This document shows, piece after piece, positions 37,990-48,480 of a stretch of DNA of 64,000 nucleotides. Numbering within the stretch: the stretch's first letter is position 1; each line of letters opens with the position of its first letter. The notes under the pieces were generated by a model that ran no database searches, was not told where the DNA came from, and saw nothing but the letters and a program-made list of their open reading frames with translations. A program made the translations under genes and the position numbers. The DNA comes from Apus apus (lineage: Eukaryota; Chordata; Aves; Apodiformes; Apodidae), in NCBI RefSeq assembly GCF_020740795.1, contig NC_067282.1:133977132-134041131 (forward strand). The letters are read 5' to 3'.

Positions 37990-38395
37990 TCACAGAATCT
38001 CAGGCATCATGTCTAAAACGGACCTTGATGCTTGTAGCCTGCAGTAGGATCCTGTACTACTAAATTTCTGCAGATGTTTAGTTAACTTGATCTTAAATCT
38101 TAGGAAGCTTTTCCCTGTCAAACTAATTTTGCCTAAATGATGCTCACATCCATTTATCCCTTGTGTCTGTGTACAACGATCCCTGACCTTGACATATTTG
38201 CAACATGTTTTCCCACATTTGCAGACTATTATCCTCTCTCCCTGCTCAGTCCCTGTTTCTGTAAAATGGACAAACACAGCTGACTCAGCTGATCTTCGTG
38301 CATCATGTCTTCTATACATCTTCTTATTGTTCATGTCTGGATCATCTCCATCTTGAAGTACACTGCCCAGAAGACACAGTACATCCATCAGGATA
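37990..38395 (-). mobile_element. Old, strongly diverged CR1-like LINE fragment
   Basis: The plus strand starts with CACAGAATCTCAGGCATCAT and keeps the reverse-complement order of CR1 tail words: a 'CCATTTATCCCTTGTGTCTGT'-like segment, 'ATCCTCTCTCCCTGCTCAGT', and 'ATCTCCATCTTGAAGTACAC' followed by TGCCCAGAA. Divergence is much higher than in the other CR1 copies here, so it is probably an older subfamily. Boundaries are approximate. Confidence 0.55.
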
Positions 38396-39136
38396 GGCTT
38401 CCTACTGCTGCAAAGAGTAAAAGGATTCATTCACATACAACATACGAATACAACATGCCAATTCATTCAGAGTATTTAACATTTTTTTGCAACTGTATGA
38501 AATGGCTGACTCATGTTCCACTTTAACTGCTGAACCTTCTTCTGCGGAGAACCTTTCAGATGTATGTAGTCAATGGAGTAAGAAGCCAGTTCATGAAGAA
38601 CAAAAGGAAGAATCTAAAATTATATAAATCCAGTGTAATAAATCTAATAAAGATCCATTTAGCAAGGGAGGAGTTAGTGAGAAAGTTTGTTAGTTCCATT
38701 TCATGCTGGTACCCCAGACATGTGTAATATATAAAATTATATATTTCTGAGGCTTGAACAGTGCCTCTCAGCTTTGATGAAACAGAGTAAACAAAAATTT
38801 AAAACCAAGATTAATCTGAGTATGTGAAACACGTGAAGCAACTGAGCAACTTACTAGTCTAATTTGGTGTCCTCTAAACTGATTAAATGTTAGCAGGCAT
38901 AGGAATTGCAGGAAGACAGCCTGAGAAACAGAATGTATTCCAAGTAATGAGATGTAAGGGAGAAGAAAAAAAAAAAAAGTTGAGAAAAAAAGGGAGTGGA
39001 CAGTGCTGTGCTGAACACCTTACCAGATGTATGTCCCAAGAGCATAATCACTAATGAGATGAGTTTCATAACCTTCTGTTGAATCAAAGCTCAAGGACCA
39101 GATGACTGAGAACACGGCTCAGCATCAGAAACCCAC

Positions 39137-39555
39137 TGAATCATAGAATCATAGAATCATTTAGGTTGGAAAAGACCTTTAGCCCTACTTTACCATGTTC
39201 ACCCCTAAGCCATATCCCCAAGCACCACATCTACACAACATTTAGACACACCCAGGGATGGTGACTCAACCACCTCTCTGGGCAGCCTGTTCCAATGCTT
39301 GACAACCATTTCAGAGAAAAAAAAAAAAAAATCCTAATGTCCAGCCTAAATCTCCCCCATTGTAGCTTTAGGCCATTCCCTCGTCCTATCACTATTTACT
39401 TGTGAGAAGAGACCAGCACCTACCTCTCTACAGTGTCCCCCCCAGGTAGTTGCAGAGAGTGATGAGGTCTCCCCTCAGCCTCCTTTTCTTTAGAGTAAAT
39501 AGGCCCAGTTCCCTCAGCCACTCTTCATAAGACTTGTTCTTTAGGCCTTTAGGAT
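39137..39555 (-). mobile_element. CR1 LINE, 3'-end fragment with octamer tail
   Basis: The plus strand begins with tandem ATCATAGA octamers, then TTTAGGTTGGAAAAGACCTTT, and continues through the CR1 tail (GGGATGGTGACTCAACCACC, TGAGGTCTCCCCTCAGCCTC). An A15 run interrupts it near 39317-39331. The minus-strand frame 39428-39613 ends in the LRELGLF...RLRGDLI region of ORF2. It is 5' truncated and inactive. Confidence 0.92.
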
Positions 39556-41325
39556 GAAGGACATCCCCAGTCTTAAAAAAAGCTCTAGAGGCAGAGAGCA
39601 GGTTTGGTAGCATCTCATCTTAGACCTAGGAAGCAGCTGAATAAATGAGAGAATTAATAAAACACTTAATGTGCAAAGGCCTGGTAACACACATAGAAAA
39701 TATTAAAGGCTAGTAGTAAATGCATATACTTAGTGTTAGTGTTACATTTCTTAAGAACACCTGTGTAAGATCCTGGTCAGCTCTCAGATTACCTCTCTTG
39801 GTATGCTTTCTGTTTTCATTTTTCTTCTTACAGTTATTTTCCTCTTTTTCAACCACATATACTCTTGTGTATTTTCCCTGAGGAACATTTTCCTGCTTTT
39901 ACTTTCTTAGCATTAGATGGGGGCCTTCATCTACCATTGCATGGAGCAACAGTGCCAGGCAGTGGCTGGCCAGCATAAATGCAGCTGGATTTTCCCTCGA
40001 GTTTGACTTTGGGATCCTGTGACTACTAGTTACCTATGACTGATCTGAGCAGTACAGACAGAAGAGAAAGGCATGTAAAGAAACCTGACAGAGGAATTAT
40101 TCCTGTTGTCTGTGTGCCCCAGAAATTTCCCACGCTTGTTCTGCTTTTGAACACAATGTTGGAAATAAGCTCTAGGGAAGATGATGTGAGCTGCAACCAA
40201 CAGTTTAAAATTCCTTTCCCCTTCCATGCTGCTTACACTTCCATTTACAGAGCTTTACAGTGGTCTTTCACCTCCTCATACTGTGAGGATTCTCCTCCTG
40301 CTGGGACAGTCCTCTGTCTGTCAGGTCCTACAGGCAACAGCAGCCCAGGTGAGACTAAGAGCATGAGTGCTGTGCAGTCTGGAATAAAATGAGACCCATG
40401 ACTTGGCTAGTGACTCTTCATTCCTGTCATCTTCTTCTTTCTAGAGACTGACACCCACGTTATTCCTGAGTAACTGCACACCCAGTAGTTACCTCCTGTT
40501 GACTAAGCTGTCAGATAAATTCACAGCCTCACTGGTGATTTCTGAAGGTCATGTGGATTCTCCTTCCTAGGCACAGGAAAAGCCTCTCCACTTGGAGTGG
40601 GGGTAAATGGATGATGAAAGCTGAAGTCCAACAAGCCTTTGAAATATTTTATCACAGGAGACATTTTATCTAGAGGGAGGCTAGAGGGAGGTATGGGGAT
40701 CAGGCAGCAATGTTGTATAGCTGACCTTTCTTTCTATGGCTTTAGAGGAGTGCATCTTAAGCTTTGTCAGCAGAAGGTCAGTGTGTGGAAATATGTATCA
40801 GTGGATTTTCTATCTACTGTATGACCTTCCATGCCAGTTATATTGAATGAGAAGCAAATAATGATGGCGCACTAGAAGAGCACTTCATGGTTTCAACCTT
40901 CATCTGCCAATACTTCTGTATTTATGAATGTTGCCTTATCTTGAGGAAGCCTTTTAGCATTATTAAGGTCGTATTTGTTTAAAGTTGTTCAATGAGCTTT
41001 ACATATTTTGCCTACAACTTTAAAGCAGCTGTCAATTTCTGAGCGCTCATATGAGAATTACCTATTTTAATGTTTTGCAGGGTTTTTCCTCTTAAATTGC
41101 AGAGTTAATCAGCTTAATTAAATCTTCTTATCCTCAGCCTAAGCTCTGAGCAATAGTTAAGCTGCTATTTGAAGGAAGGAAAATGTTATCATTTTTTCCC
41201 GAGTCCAGGTTCTTCAAATCAATTATCTGAACAGTGGAGCGTCAAAATACAAGAAGATTTTTCCCTGAGCACGAAGCTAGTTCACGCACAGCCTAGTTTA
41301 GTTTCTCTTGCTGAAACTCGCTGGG
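39556..41325. other. Intergenic DNA, no gene seen
   Basis: Nothing coding recognised. A small direct duplication of CTAGAGGGAGG lies near 40670-40692. From here to the window end I see no CR1 copy. Confidence 0.5.
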
Positions 41326-41329
41326 TGTG

Positions 41330-42110
41330 CGCGCAAACACGAACAACTGACCCGTTCCCTGAAGCCGAGGAGCCCGCGCTCGCCTGGCGGCCCCGGCAGC
41401 CGCGGAGGAGGCGGGAGGCAGCCTGAGCTGCCGTCCTGCTCGTGCCGTGGGCTTTCTGGGAAGGAAAAAGGAAAGGAACACGTGCGAGCGAGCCTCAGAG
41501 CAGGAGCAGCAGCAAGCGTCGTGCCGCCCAGTGCCTCCCTCCCGGTCTCCCCGGCCGGCGAGCGCCCCGTTCCCGCGCGGCAGCCGCCCCCGCCGGGCCT
41601 CCTGCCGCCCACGCCGCAGACCCACGCCCGCCTCCCGCGCGGCTGCGGGGGCGGCCGCGGGACGGGAGGCAACACCCAGACTCCGCGCTCCGCAAGCCGG
41701 CGAACCTGCTCGGCCCTGGCTGGAGGGCCGGGGCCGGGAAGCTGCGGCACATCATCCCCCCGACAGCCCGGCGGGAACGAGGAGCCCATCCCCGCGCCCT
41801 CTGCGCAGGGAGGACGGAGTCCCTGCAGCCGCCCGGCCCCACCTGGCTCGGCCCGGCCCGGCCCGGGTGCCCCCGTGGGCGCAGCCGCCTGCCGCCCCTG
41901 GGTGGCGGTGTTATCCCGCGGGACGCCCGGGGCCGCCGCCCGGCCCCGCTCGCAGTGTCGGGGCGCCGAGCCGGTGTGTGCGGGGCCTGGGGCAGAAGCC
42001 GCAGCGTCCCGCCCGCCTCCCGCCCGGCCGCGGGCAGCTCGGGGCTCAGCCCCTCCGTTCGGGACTCGGAGGGGACGTTTCCCTTTCCAAGGGCTTTAAA
42101 AAGCGGGGGT
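41330..42110. promoter_or_regulatory. CpG island 2.2 kb upstream of WNT7B exon 1A
   Basis: Sharply bounded GC-rich, CpG-dense sequence with GC boxes (GGGGCGGCCGC, CCCCGCC). Long frames over it (41308-42099, 41442-42215 plus; 41495-42382 minus) are low-complexity Arg/Pro/Ala/Gly strings with no domain. I judge it an upstream promoter or regulatory island of WNT7B. It could equally start an unannotated non-coding transcript. Confidence 0.6.
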
Positions 42111-43600
42111 GGGGCGGGGGAATATACAAAAAATAACGGGGTGAGGAGAGGGGAGGCTGCCTTTAGGCTTCCCTTTAGGTGTGGGTCTGAGTGTTTGGGT
42201 GGCGGCTCTGGGTGAAGTTTACGAGGCTTTGGGAGGAACGGTTTGGAAAAGGGAAAATTGGCCTCGTCCTTTAAAAAAATAGTGGTGTTGAAAAATAATA
42301 ATAATAAAAAAACCACACAACAAAACAACCAACCCCCCCTAAAAGAAAAGAAAAAAAATAATTCCGAAAGCCCCCAAACCAAACAAAACCTATAGCATCA
42401 GAGGAAATAATAAAGGACATTTAAATACAAAGGAAAGAGCGTGAAGGGAAGAAACAGGGTTTTAAAAGGAAACGTCGTTCACAGTTAAGGAAAACGCAGC
42501 AGCAGCAGTCCGGAGGAGGGAAGGCTGCCTGCAGGAGCCGGAGCGTTGATTATTAAAGAATAAAACGTGAGGAATGCGAGGGAAGAGGCAGAGCGAAACC
42601 GATCAGCAGGGAAAGATAGCGGAGGGCTCGGTGGGGTCCTCAGGTTGGGCTGTCTCCTTCCCTCCCTCCCGGGAGACTCGGCGTGAACCGTCCCGCAGGA
42701 GGGCCACTCTCTGTCCCGCTTCTGCTTCCCTTTCTCAGGGGCTTGGCTTGGGATCTCCGCACCAAGCTCCGAGAATACCTTCTTTTCGGGAGCTGGGTGG
42801 GTGATGCAAGGTGCGGGAAGCCTTGACTGTGGGGGGAATCTAGAAATGACCTGCGATTTCACACTGCATCTCTTCAACCACTGCAGCCTGGCTGGGCTTT
42901 CAAAAATCCTTTGTTTTCTCCGTCAGGATAGATATTTTACGATGAAGTGCTGTGTTCAGCCTCTTTGGCTTGCTTGTCACTGCCTGCTTTCCTTTCAGCC
43001 GTTACTGGTGTGTGTTTAGCTGACTCTCTTTCAGAGAAGCCTAGAGCTATCTATGTTTACTGTACTACACGTATATAAGTGTATGTGTATGAGTGGGCTT
43101 AGGTGCACGGGTTTATCCCTATCTATATAACTTACCACAGCCCACAAACTTGTATTTGAGTGCTATTTAAGCGTGCATATGCATGCCGACATATGCCTCC
43201 AGACAAGCACACATTGTGTAGTAGTAGACTGGAACAGAGAATTCCACAGAACGCAGGAATAAACTGAAAAGCTCAGAAATCAGTGAGGAAGAAAGAAAAG
43301 ACAGAAAGAAAAGGAAGCTTTGCTTGATTGTTAGTGTCTGAACACAAAGTGAGTTTTTGTTTCACTGATTAATCTCCCTAGGAGCAGCAAATCTAAACTG
43401 GTGTTAAAAGCCAAGTCTATATGTTTCTTAAAGTAAGATGCTTTCTTACTGTGGAAAATGAAATCAAATTTAGTAACAGGCGTTTGTGTACAGCAGGGTC
43501 TGATAACCGAGGAGAAATAGTCTGGACACATACACACGTATATTGCCTTTTAGGACACGGAGCTGTAAGCAAACGAGGGTTAAATCCTGCCTCTTTTTTA
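42111..43600. other. WNT7B 5' flank, no exon seen
   Basis: Mixed-composition sequence with an AAT/A-rich tract at about 42290-42360. A forkhead-type TGTTTAC lies at 43054-43060. No coding exon recognised. Confidence 0.45.
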
Positions 43601-43601
43601 T

Positions 43602-43664
43602 GGGGGGGGGGGGGGGGGGGGGGGGGGGGAAGGGGAAAAAAAAAAAAGAGAAAGAGGAAAAGAG
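43602..43664 (+). repeat. 63-nt homopurine tract with a run of 28 G
   Basis: Twenty-eight consecutive G residues (43602-43629) are followed by AAGGGG, twelve A and a GA-rich stretch to 43664, with no pyrimidine. It lies about 0.7 kb upstream of the exon 1A ATG. It has G-quadruplex and triplex (H-DNA) potential. The exact G count is likely to vary and may be affected by sequencing error. Confidence 0.95.
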
Positions 43665-43873
43665 TTTTAACAATGTCTTTTGCGAAGTCCGTACATTGCA
43701 AATCCAGCCGCTTTACCATGCTAGAGGAAATGAAAAAATGCTTAGGTTGCAGAGGACGAGTCCTTTTTTTCCCCTCATTGGGTACGTTTCATGTGTTTCC
43801 CCCAAAACTCCGGCTTAAGGACATGCCTTCTGAAAAACAAACACACGCACAACTCGCACACGAACATGCACAC

Positions 43874-43888
43874 AGATAGATAAGATAT
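43874..43888 (+). promoter_or_regulatory. Cluster of three overlapping GATA motifs
   Basis: AGATAG, AGATAA and AGATAT overlap within 15 bp, about 475 bp upstream of the exon 1A ATG. Mouse Wnt7b promoter activity in lung has been linked to GATA6, NKX2-1 and FOXA2, which makes the cluster a plausible site. Binding is not shown by the sequence. Confidence 0.35.
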
Positions 43889-43927
43889 GTATTAGATCCT
43901 GACACATACGGGGTGGGGGGAAGAGCA

Positions 43928-43974
43928 GGAGAGAGAGAGAAAGAGAGAGAGAGAGAGTGAGAGAGAGAGAGAGA
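43928..43974. repeat. WNT7B: (GA)n tract upstream of exon 1A
   Basis: About 47 bp of nearly pure GA repeats, with one AA and one GTGA interruption, end 383 bp before the exon 1A ATG. A similar tract lies at nearly the same distance from the exon 1B ATG. Confidence 0.95.
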
Positions 43975-44063
43975 TCCTCCTACCTGGAGCCATAGATTGC
44001 AAGATACGTAGTGTTACCTGGGGAAGTCAGAACAAGTAAAAACACATTGAACTTCAGGTCTCT

Positions 44064-44144
44064 ATGAGGCAGTTGATCAAGATCAGTGCTTGCTCATTTT
44101 CTCCCTCAGACTGTCTGTCTTGGGTTTTTGTTTTACCGTTTTGA
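44064..44144 (+). other. Upstream ORF 1 in putative exon 1A leader (26 aa)
   Basis: An ATG opens a 26-codon frame ending in TGA, wholly upstream of the WNT7B start. It is in the mRNA only if transcription begins before 44064 and the acceptor-like site at 44177 is not used. The peptide has no recognisable feature. Confidence 0.4.
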
Positions 44145-44195
44145 GCAGCTCTTTCTATTTTTTTCCTCCCTCTTTAGCTTTAGTATCGGAGCACT

Positions 44196-44297
44196 ATGGC
44201 TCTGGGAAGAGCTGCTTATCTGCTCGGTGTCGATTTTTTACAGTTTGGCCGGCTTTGCTCCTGGGTAGCTTCAGCAATGCTCTTGACTGGGATTTAA
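44196..44297 (+). other. Upstream ORF 2 in putative exon 1A leader (33 aa), strong start context
   Basis: The ATG has A at -3 and G at +4, a strong Kozak context. The frame runs 33 codons to TAA at 44295-44297, 59 bases before the WNT7B ATG. If present in the mRNA it should capture scanning ribosomes and lower WNT7B translation. Confidence 0.5.
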
Positions 44298-44332
44298 TCG
44301 ACAAGATCAGTTCGACTTTTTGTGCAATTTTT

Positions 44333-44353
44333 ATGGCTCAGTCCATTCTCTAG
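44333..44353 (+). other. Upstream ORF 3 (6 aa), stop three bases before the main ATG
   Basis: ATG opens the hexapeptide MAQSIL, and its TAG is followed by one codon (ATC) and then the WNT7B ATG. It lies in the main reading frame, so the TAG also fixes 44357 as the first usable ATG of that frame. The -3 base is T, so initiation is probably weak. Confidence 0.55.
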
Positions 44354-44356
44354 ATC

Positions 44357-44427
44357 ATGCACAGAAACTTTCGGAAGTGGATTTTCTACGTGTTTCTATG
44401 CTTTGGAGTCATCTATGTCAAATTAGG
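44357..44427 (+). CDS. WNT7B: WNT7B first coding exon, form 1A (partial gene)
   Basis: This is the signal-peptide exon of a secreted, lipid-modified Wnt ligand that acts through Frizzled/LRP receptors. The sequence shows ATG then MHRNFRKWIFYVFLCFG, followed by VIYVKL and two bases of a Gly codon. As I remember the mammalian WNT7B N-terminus, it differs by about one residue (Ile for Leu near position 19). Residues 2-7 form a basic n-region (His2, Arg3, Arg6, Lys7) and 8-20 a hydrophobic core; the cleavage site would lie past the junction. An in-frame TAG sits six bases upstream, and A at -3 supports the start. The exon ends at GG|GTAAGT (donor 44428), phase 2. Exon 2, beginning ALSSVV in the family, is not in the window. 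WNT7A is the closest paralogue, but its N-terminus fits less well. Confidence 0.93.
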
Positions 44428-44999
44428 GTAAGTCCTTGTGCACGACAAATCTCCTTGGCTTTTGGGTCACGTTATTACGGAGTTGTGAACAAAATGTTGC
44501 AAAGGAGAAAAAAAAAACAAAAGGAAAAAAAAAAAAAAGGTAGCAAAGGAGAGAGGAGGTGGTTGTTTCTGTCTCCCCGCCCTGCTCCCTGGGTTGTCCA
44601 AGCGGTGGCAGCCCCCAGAAGGTCCCCGAGTTTCTCCCCGGTCCCGGGACAGGGCGGTGGGGCGATACCCAGCCACAGGGTACTCCGGGCAGCGCCGAGC
44701 CTGCAGGAGCCGGTCGCTGGTGATGACGGGTCCTTTTTATTTTGTACTGCTTAAGAGAACTTAAATATTATCTCTGGCATACGGTACCCTCAGAAAAAAA
44801 AACAACCAAAAACAAAACCAAACAACCAAACACAAACGCGCAGCCCGACAGAGTTAACTCAGCTGCTGCTGCTGGGACAATAGATCAGAGCTTAAGTATT
44901 AAAAAGGGGAAAAGGGCGGGAGGAGTGGAATCCCTGCTCTGAACCTGCACTCAGGGATTTGTTTTATGCAGGCCTAGACACAATTTGCGTTTCTATCCA

Positions 45000-46330
45000 T
45001 CACACGGACGTGTTGAAATTAACTTGACAACTGGTCCGTCTACCTCCGCGCTGAAGCGTCCGGGAAGCCAAGCGGGAACCGGCTCGGGGCCCGCAGGCCG
45101 CCTGGCAACGGGGGCTCCCGGGAAGCTGGCTCCTCGGGATTTGATCACCTCGATCGAGATCACTCTGTTATTTTAGTTGCCAGGTTTCTCCTTCTGCCTC
45201 TCCCCCCTGTACCTGTATGCCCTTATTAATATTGCTCGTCGCAGTAGGCTGACTTGAGTTGAATTTCCACATTCCTGAGCCCCAGCCGAGTCCTTACCTG
45301 TCGAGTAACAAACTCTTTAAAGATCCTGTCTTTGCATAGCTGCGGGATTTTTTTTTTTTTTTAAATGATCAAGAATGCATAAGGTGAGTTGCAATCCAAA
45401 AGCGCTCGCTTCTCACCTTGAAATCAATACGGAGAAGAGGAGGGGAGCCAAAGGGCAGCCCCAAAAGGTGGGAGAGCGGGGACAACTCCCCGGACGGAGG
45501 GCAGCACCCCGTCCCGTCCCGTCTTGGAGCGGGAGAGCAACGGGGAGCTGCCCGGCCCTGCCCCCCCGGCCGCCGGGACGTGCTGAGGCCGCGCAGCCCG
45601 CCCGCCCCGCCGGCGCTGCTCCGGGCACCGTGCGCGGCGGGGACAGCCCCGTCCCCGCTGGTAGCAGCCCGGGCAGCGGCGGGGAGGAGGGAGCTGGCGG
45701 GGGGAAGGGAGGCAATCTGCAAGAGGGAGCACGCCAGAGATGAGGATTAAGGTTTTCACTGGGGGCGGGGAGGGATTAAATCGGTCTCCTCGGGGATGAG
45801 AAGGGAAGCAGAGCTGCCCAAGCACGGCCGGTGCCCCTCAGTGGGAGTTCCCCCTGCCCGCTCCCTCCCCGGCTGCAGGCAGGAAGGGCAGGGCTGCCGG
45901 TGAAAAGCACGGGCTGCCTGCCAGAGGGTCCCCAGCAGGTTGCTCGGCGGGCACCAGCCGGATTGCATCCCTGTGTGTGCTTGCTTCTTTCCTTATTTAT
46001 TTATTTATTTATTTATTTATTCATTTGGCACTGCTCTCAGCCCGCCCCCACTGCCACAGGTGCTGCCGCGGGGGCCGGCGCATCACGGCGTTGTCCCGCT
46101 GGCGACCCGCGAAGGATGCGCGGAAGCGGAGGGGCGCGGGTGTCGCTTTCCGCCCTGCCCCCCTGAGAAGCCAACATTCACCCGTGTCCCGTCCGGAGCA
46201 CATGCCCCTGGGCTATCCTCAAATCCGGCCTGTGGAAGACCGGAGGGCGTTTTCTGTGCTCTGACCTCGGTGGGGCTGAATACCTGCGCCGCTCTTTGTC
46301 GTAGCGGTGGTCGGCAGCGAGGGGCTCTGT
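45000..46330. promoter_or_regulatory. CpG island downstream of exon 1A
   Basis: CpG-dense in two lobes (about 45030-45140 and 45470-46310) with an AT-rich gap. GC boxes are frequent. The open frames across it are low-complexity and unsupported. Its position 0.6-2 kb into intron 1 suggests it belongs to the WNT7B promoter domain. Confidence 0.6.
45993..46026. repeat. (TTTA)n microsatellite
   Basis: About eight TTAT/TTTA units, the last with a C substitution, lie inside a CpG island. The frames that cross it read FIYLFIYLF and are artefacts. Confidence 0.95.
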
Positions 46331-47689
46331 CGTCCTCCAGGCTCAGAGTGGCAGGGACTTGGATGAGAAGTGAATTTGGTGAGGATGTGTGTCCACACAT
46401 GAAGCTATGACGGGGGCACCCCCATGTGCTTCAATAGCAGGAGGACTTCATACAACGCATCCCTCATAGAGAGGCGAGCTCGAAGCAAATACTTTGCAAA
46501 GTAGGGGCAATGGTATTGCTATTCACTTTCACTGCGGTTTTATTTTTAAAGGGAACAGAAGACTGGGCACATGTTACAGTCTGGAAGGCAAATCTCTTTT
46601 CGAAATTGATTGTGGCTGTTTTAGAAGGGGATTCAGAGCAAAAATCACAAGAATGCAGTTGGACTGAGCCTGGAAGTAAAATTGAGTGAACAGCAGGAAC
46701 AGTAAAAGCTCTTACAGAAACCCCATCAGATCCATCACCATGCCTGTAAGATGATGAGGATACTACACTTTCTCTTAACAATAGGAGAGAAATTTGCTCT
46801 GAGGTCCAGTGCTACTTCTAGGCTAGGCATGTGGGATGTAATTATTTCCTCTTTCATCAGCCACTGGAACTACCATTTTGTTGAAACCATATCCTTTGAG
46901 TGTAATGATACCTTTTCGAGTGAGCTCTTTGCACAGAAAAGGGGATGGGGAGATGAAGTGAGATAAAACGTAGTTTGTCTTCCAGTGTATTAGGTTTATT
47001 TTGCAGCGTGAAGTAGAGAGCCATTGTGCCAGCGATAGCAAAGAGGTTAGATTTGGCACGCCTTTTCTCTCTCTTTTTTTTTTTTTTTTCTTCCCTTTGC
47101 TGGGGAGCGAACACGTGTTTATATCTTAATAAAACGTGCTAAAAGTTCCACTTTTGGTGGCAAACATGAGACCGAGGGGATAGAGAAAAACGCAAGAACT
47201 TCATAAGTATTTACCCAGATGTTGTACGGGGGCGTGGGGTATGTCCCACGGGGTGACATGGCAGGGTACAAAGAAGCTGGTATGTCCAGTTAGGAGGAGA
47301 GAGCAACATCCCGCTTAGGCAGTCGCCCCTCTGAGGGAATCCCCGTTGTTACCGTATCTATTTCCTATCCCCGAGTTTGCCGGAGAGAGATGCGTCAGTT
47401 GAAGCATCCCTTGATATTTCTGTCCATGACGTTTCCGTTCAGGCAGCGAAGCGTAAAGTGTCTGGAACCCTTGCTGACTCCACGGATCTCCTCGTGGAAA
47501 TGGATCACACCAAATATTGACCCCAGCTAGCAGCAGGATAGAAACAAAAATTTCCTGTGAAGATCGCAGAGCGCTCGGCTCCACTTTAATTAATAAATAC
47601 GTCGGAAGTTGAAAATCACAGCTGTACCACAGATGCAAATCACAGCGGATGCTCTGGGGACGAGCAGTGTAACTTTTGAAAAGACGGAG
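46331..47689. other. Intronic DNA, no exon seen
   Basis: Mixed composition. A T-run lies at about 47074-47089. No coding exon recognised. Confidence 0.5.
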
Positions 47690-48480
47690 CCGCGGGCAGT
47701 GCCCGGATCAGGGATCCCGGGGCAAACCCCACCCTTTTCCTCTTTATCTTTCCTAGAGGGAAAGAAGGGGGACAGCCGGGGCAGCGCCAAGGGGAGCGGG
47801 GAAGACACGCTTCCTCCTGCGGGGAGCAGGTCAAGGGATGTTCGAGGGATGCAGGCGGTGGGTGGGAGTTGGCGTTGCCCAAGTGGGCAATGCAAGGCAC
47901 CTGCACCCCTTCCGAGGGCGGCGGGGCCGCTTCCTCCGTGCCCCTGCGGCAAATTCGAGCGGAGCTGAGGGCTCATAGAGCTGCGGACGCCGGGCAGTCC
48001 TGCGCGTCCTGGGGCGGCTGGAGCACGCCGCTCCCTATAGGGACTCCCGGGAACTCTGTGGCGAGGAACGGGCCAAACTGACCCCGCTTCGCGCCCCTAC
48101 AGCGAAGCTCGTCCTGGCTTTGCGGAGTCTGCAGTAAACGCCAACGAAATCCCCCTTCCCTCGCCCACCCCAGGGCTGTATGGCGGCAGAGAGCCCGGGC
48201 GGCCGGCCCCTCCAGGCTCGGCACCACCGGCCCCGCTGCAGGCAGCGGCTGAGGCGCAGCCTCGACGACGGGCACCACGTGGCAGCGCCGGGAGACCCGG
48301 CGAGACCCCGAGTCCCAAGAGGAGACGGGTGCAATTTATGCTCAGAGCCCTGGACTGTGCGGCTGAGGCACCGGGGCTGCCTGGTACCGTCCCCCCGGAG
48401 GGACTACACGGTCCCCGGCCCCTCCACGGGCACCCTCCGTTTTTCCGCCGCCACTCCTCACCCTCCTTGCCAACCGGACA
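47690..48480. promoter_or_regulatory. CpG island in WNT7B intron 1
   Basis: GC-rich and CpG-dense with sharp edges. Overlapping open frames on both strands (for example 47590-47976 minus and 48180-48551 plus) are compositional. No TATA or splice pattern allows an exon call. Confidence 0.55.

Noticed and set aside
41298-42382. Overlapping long frames of 163-295 codons on both strands
   Set aside because: Same compositional artefact of a CpG island; no family resemblance and no splice logic.
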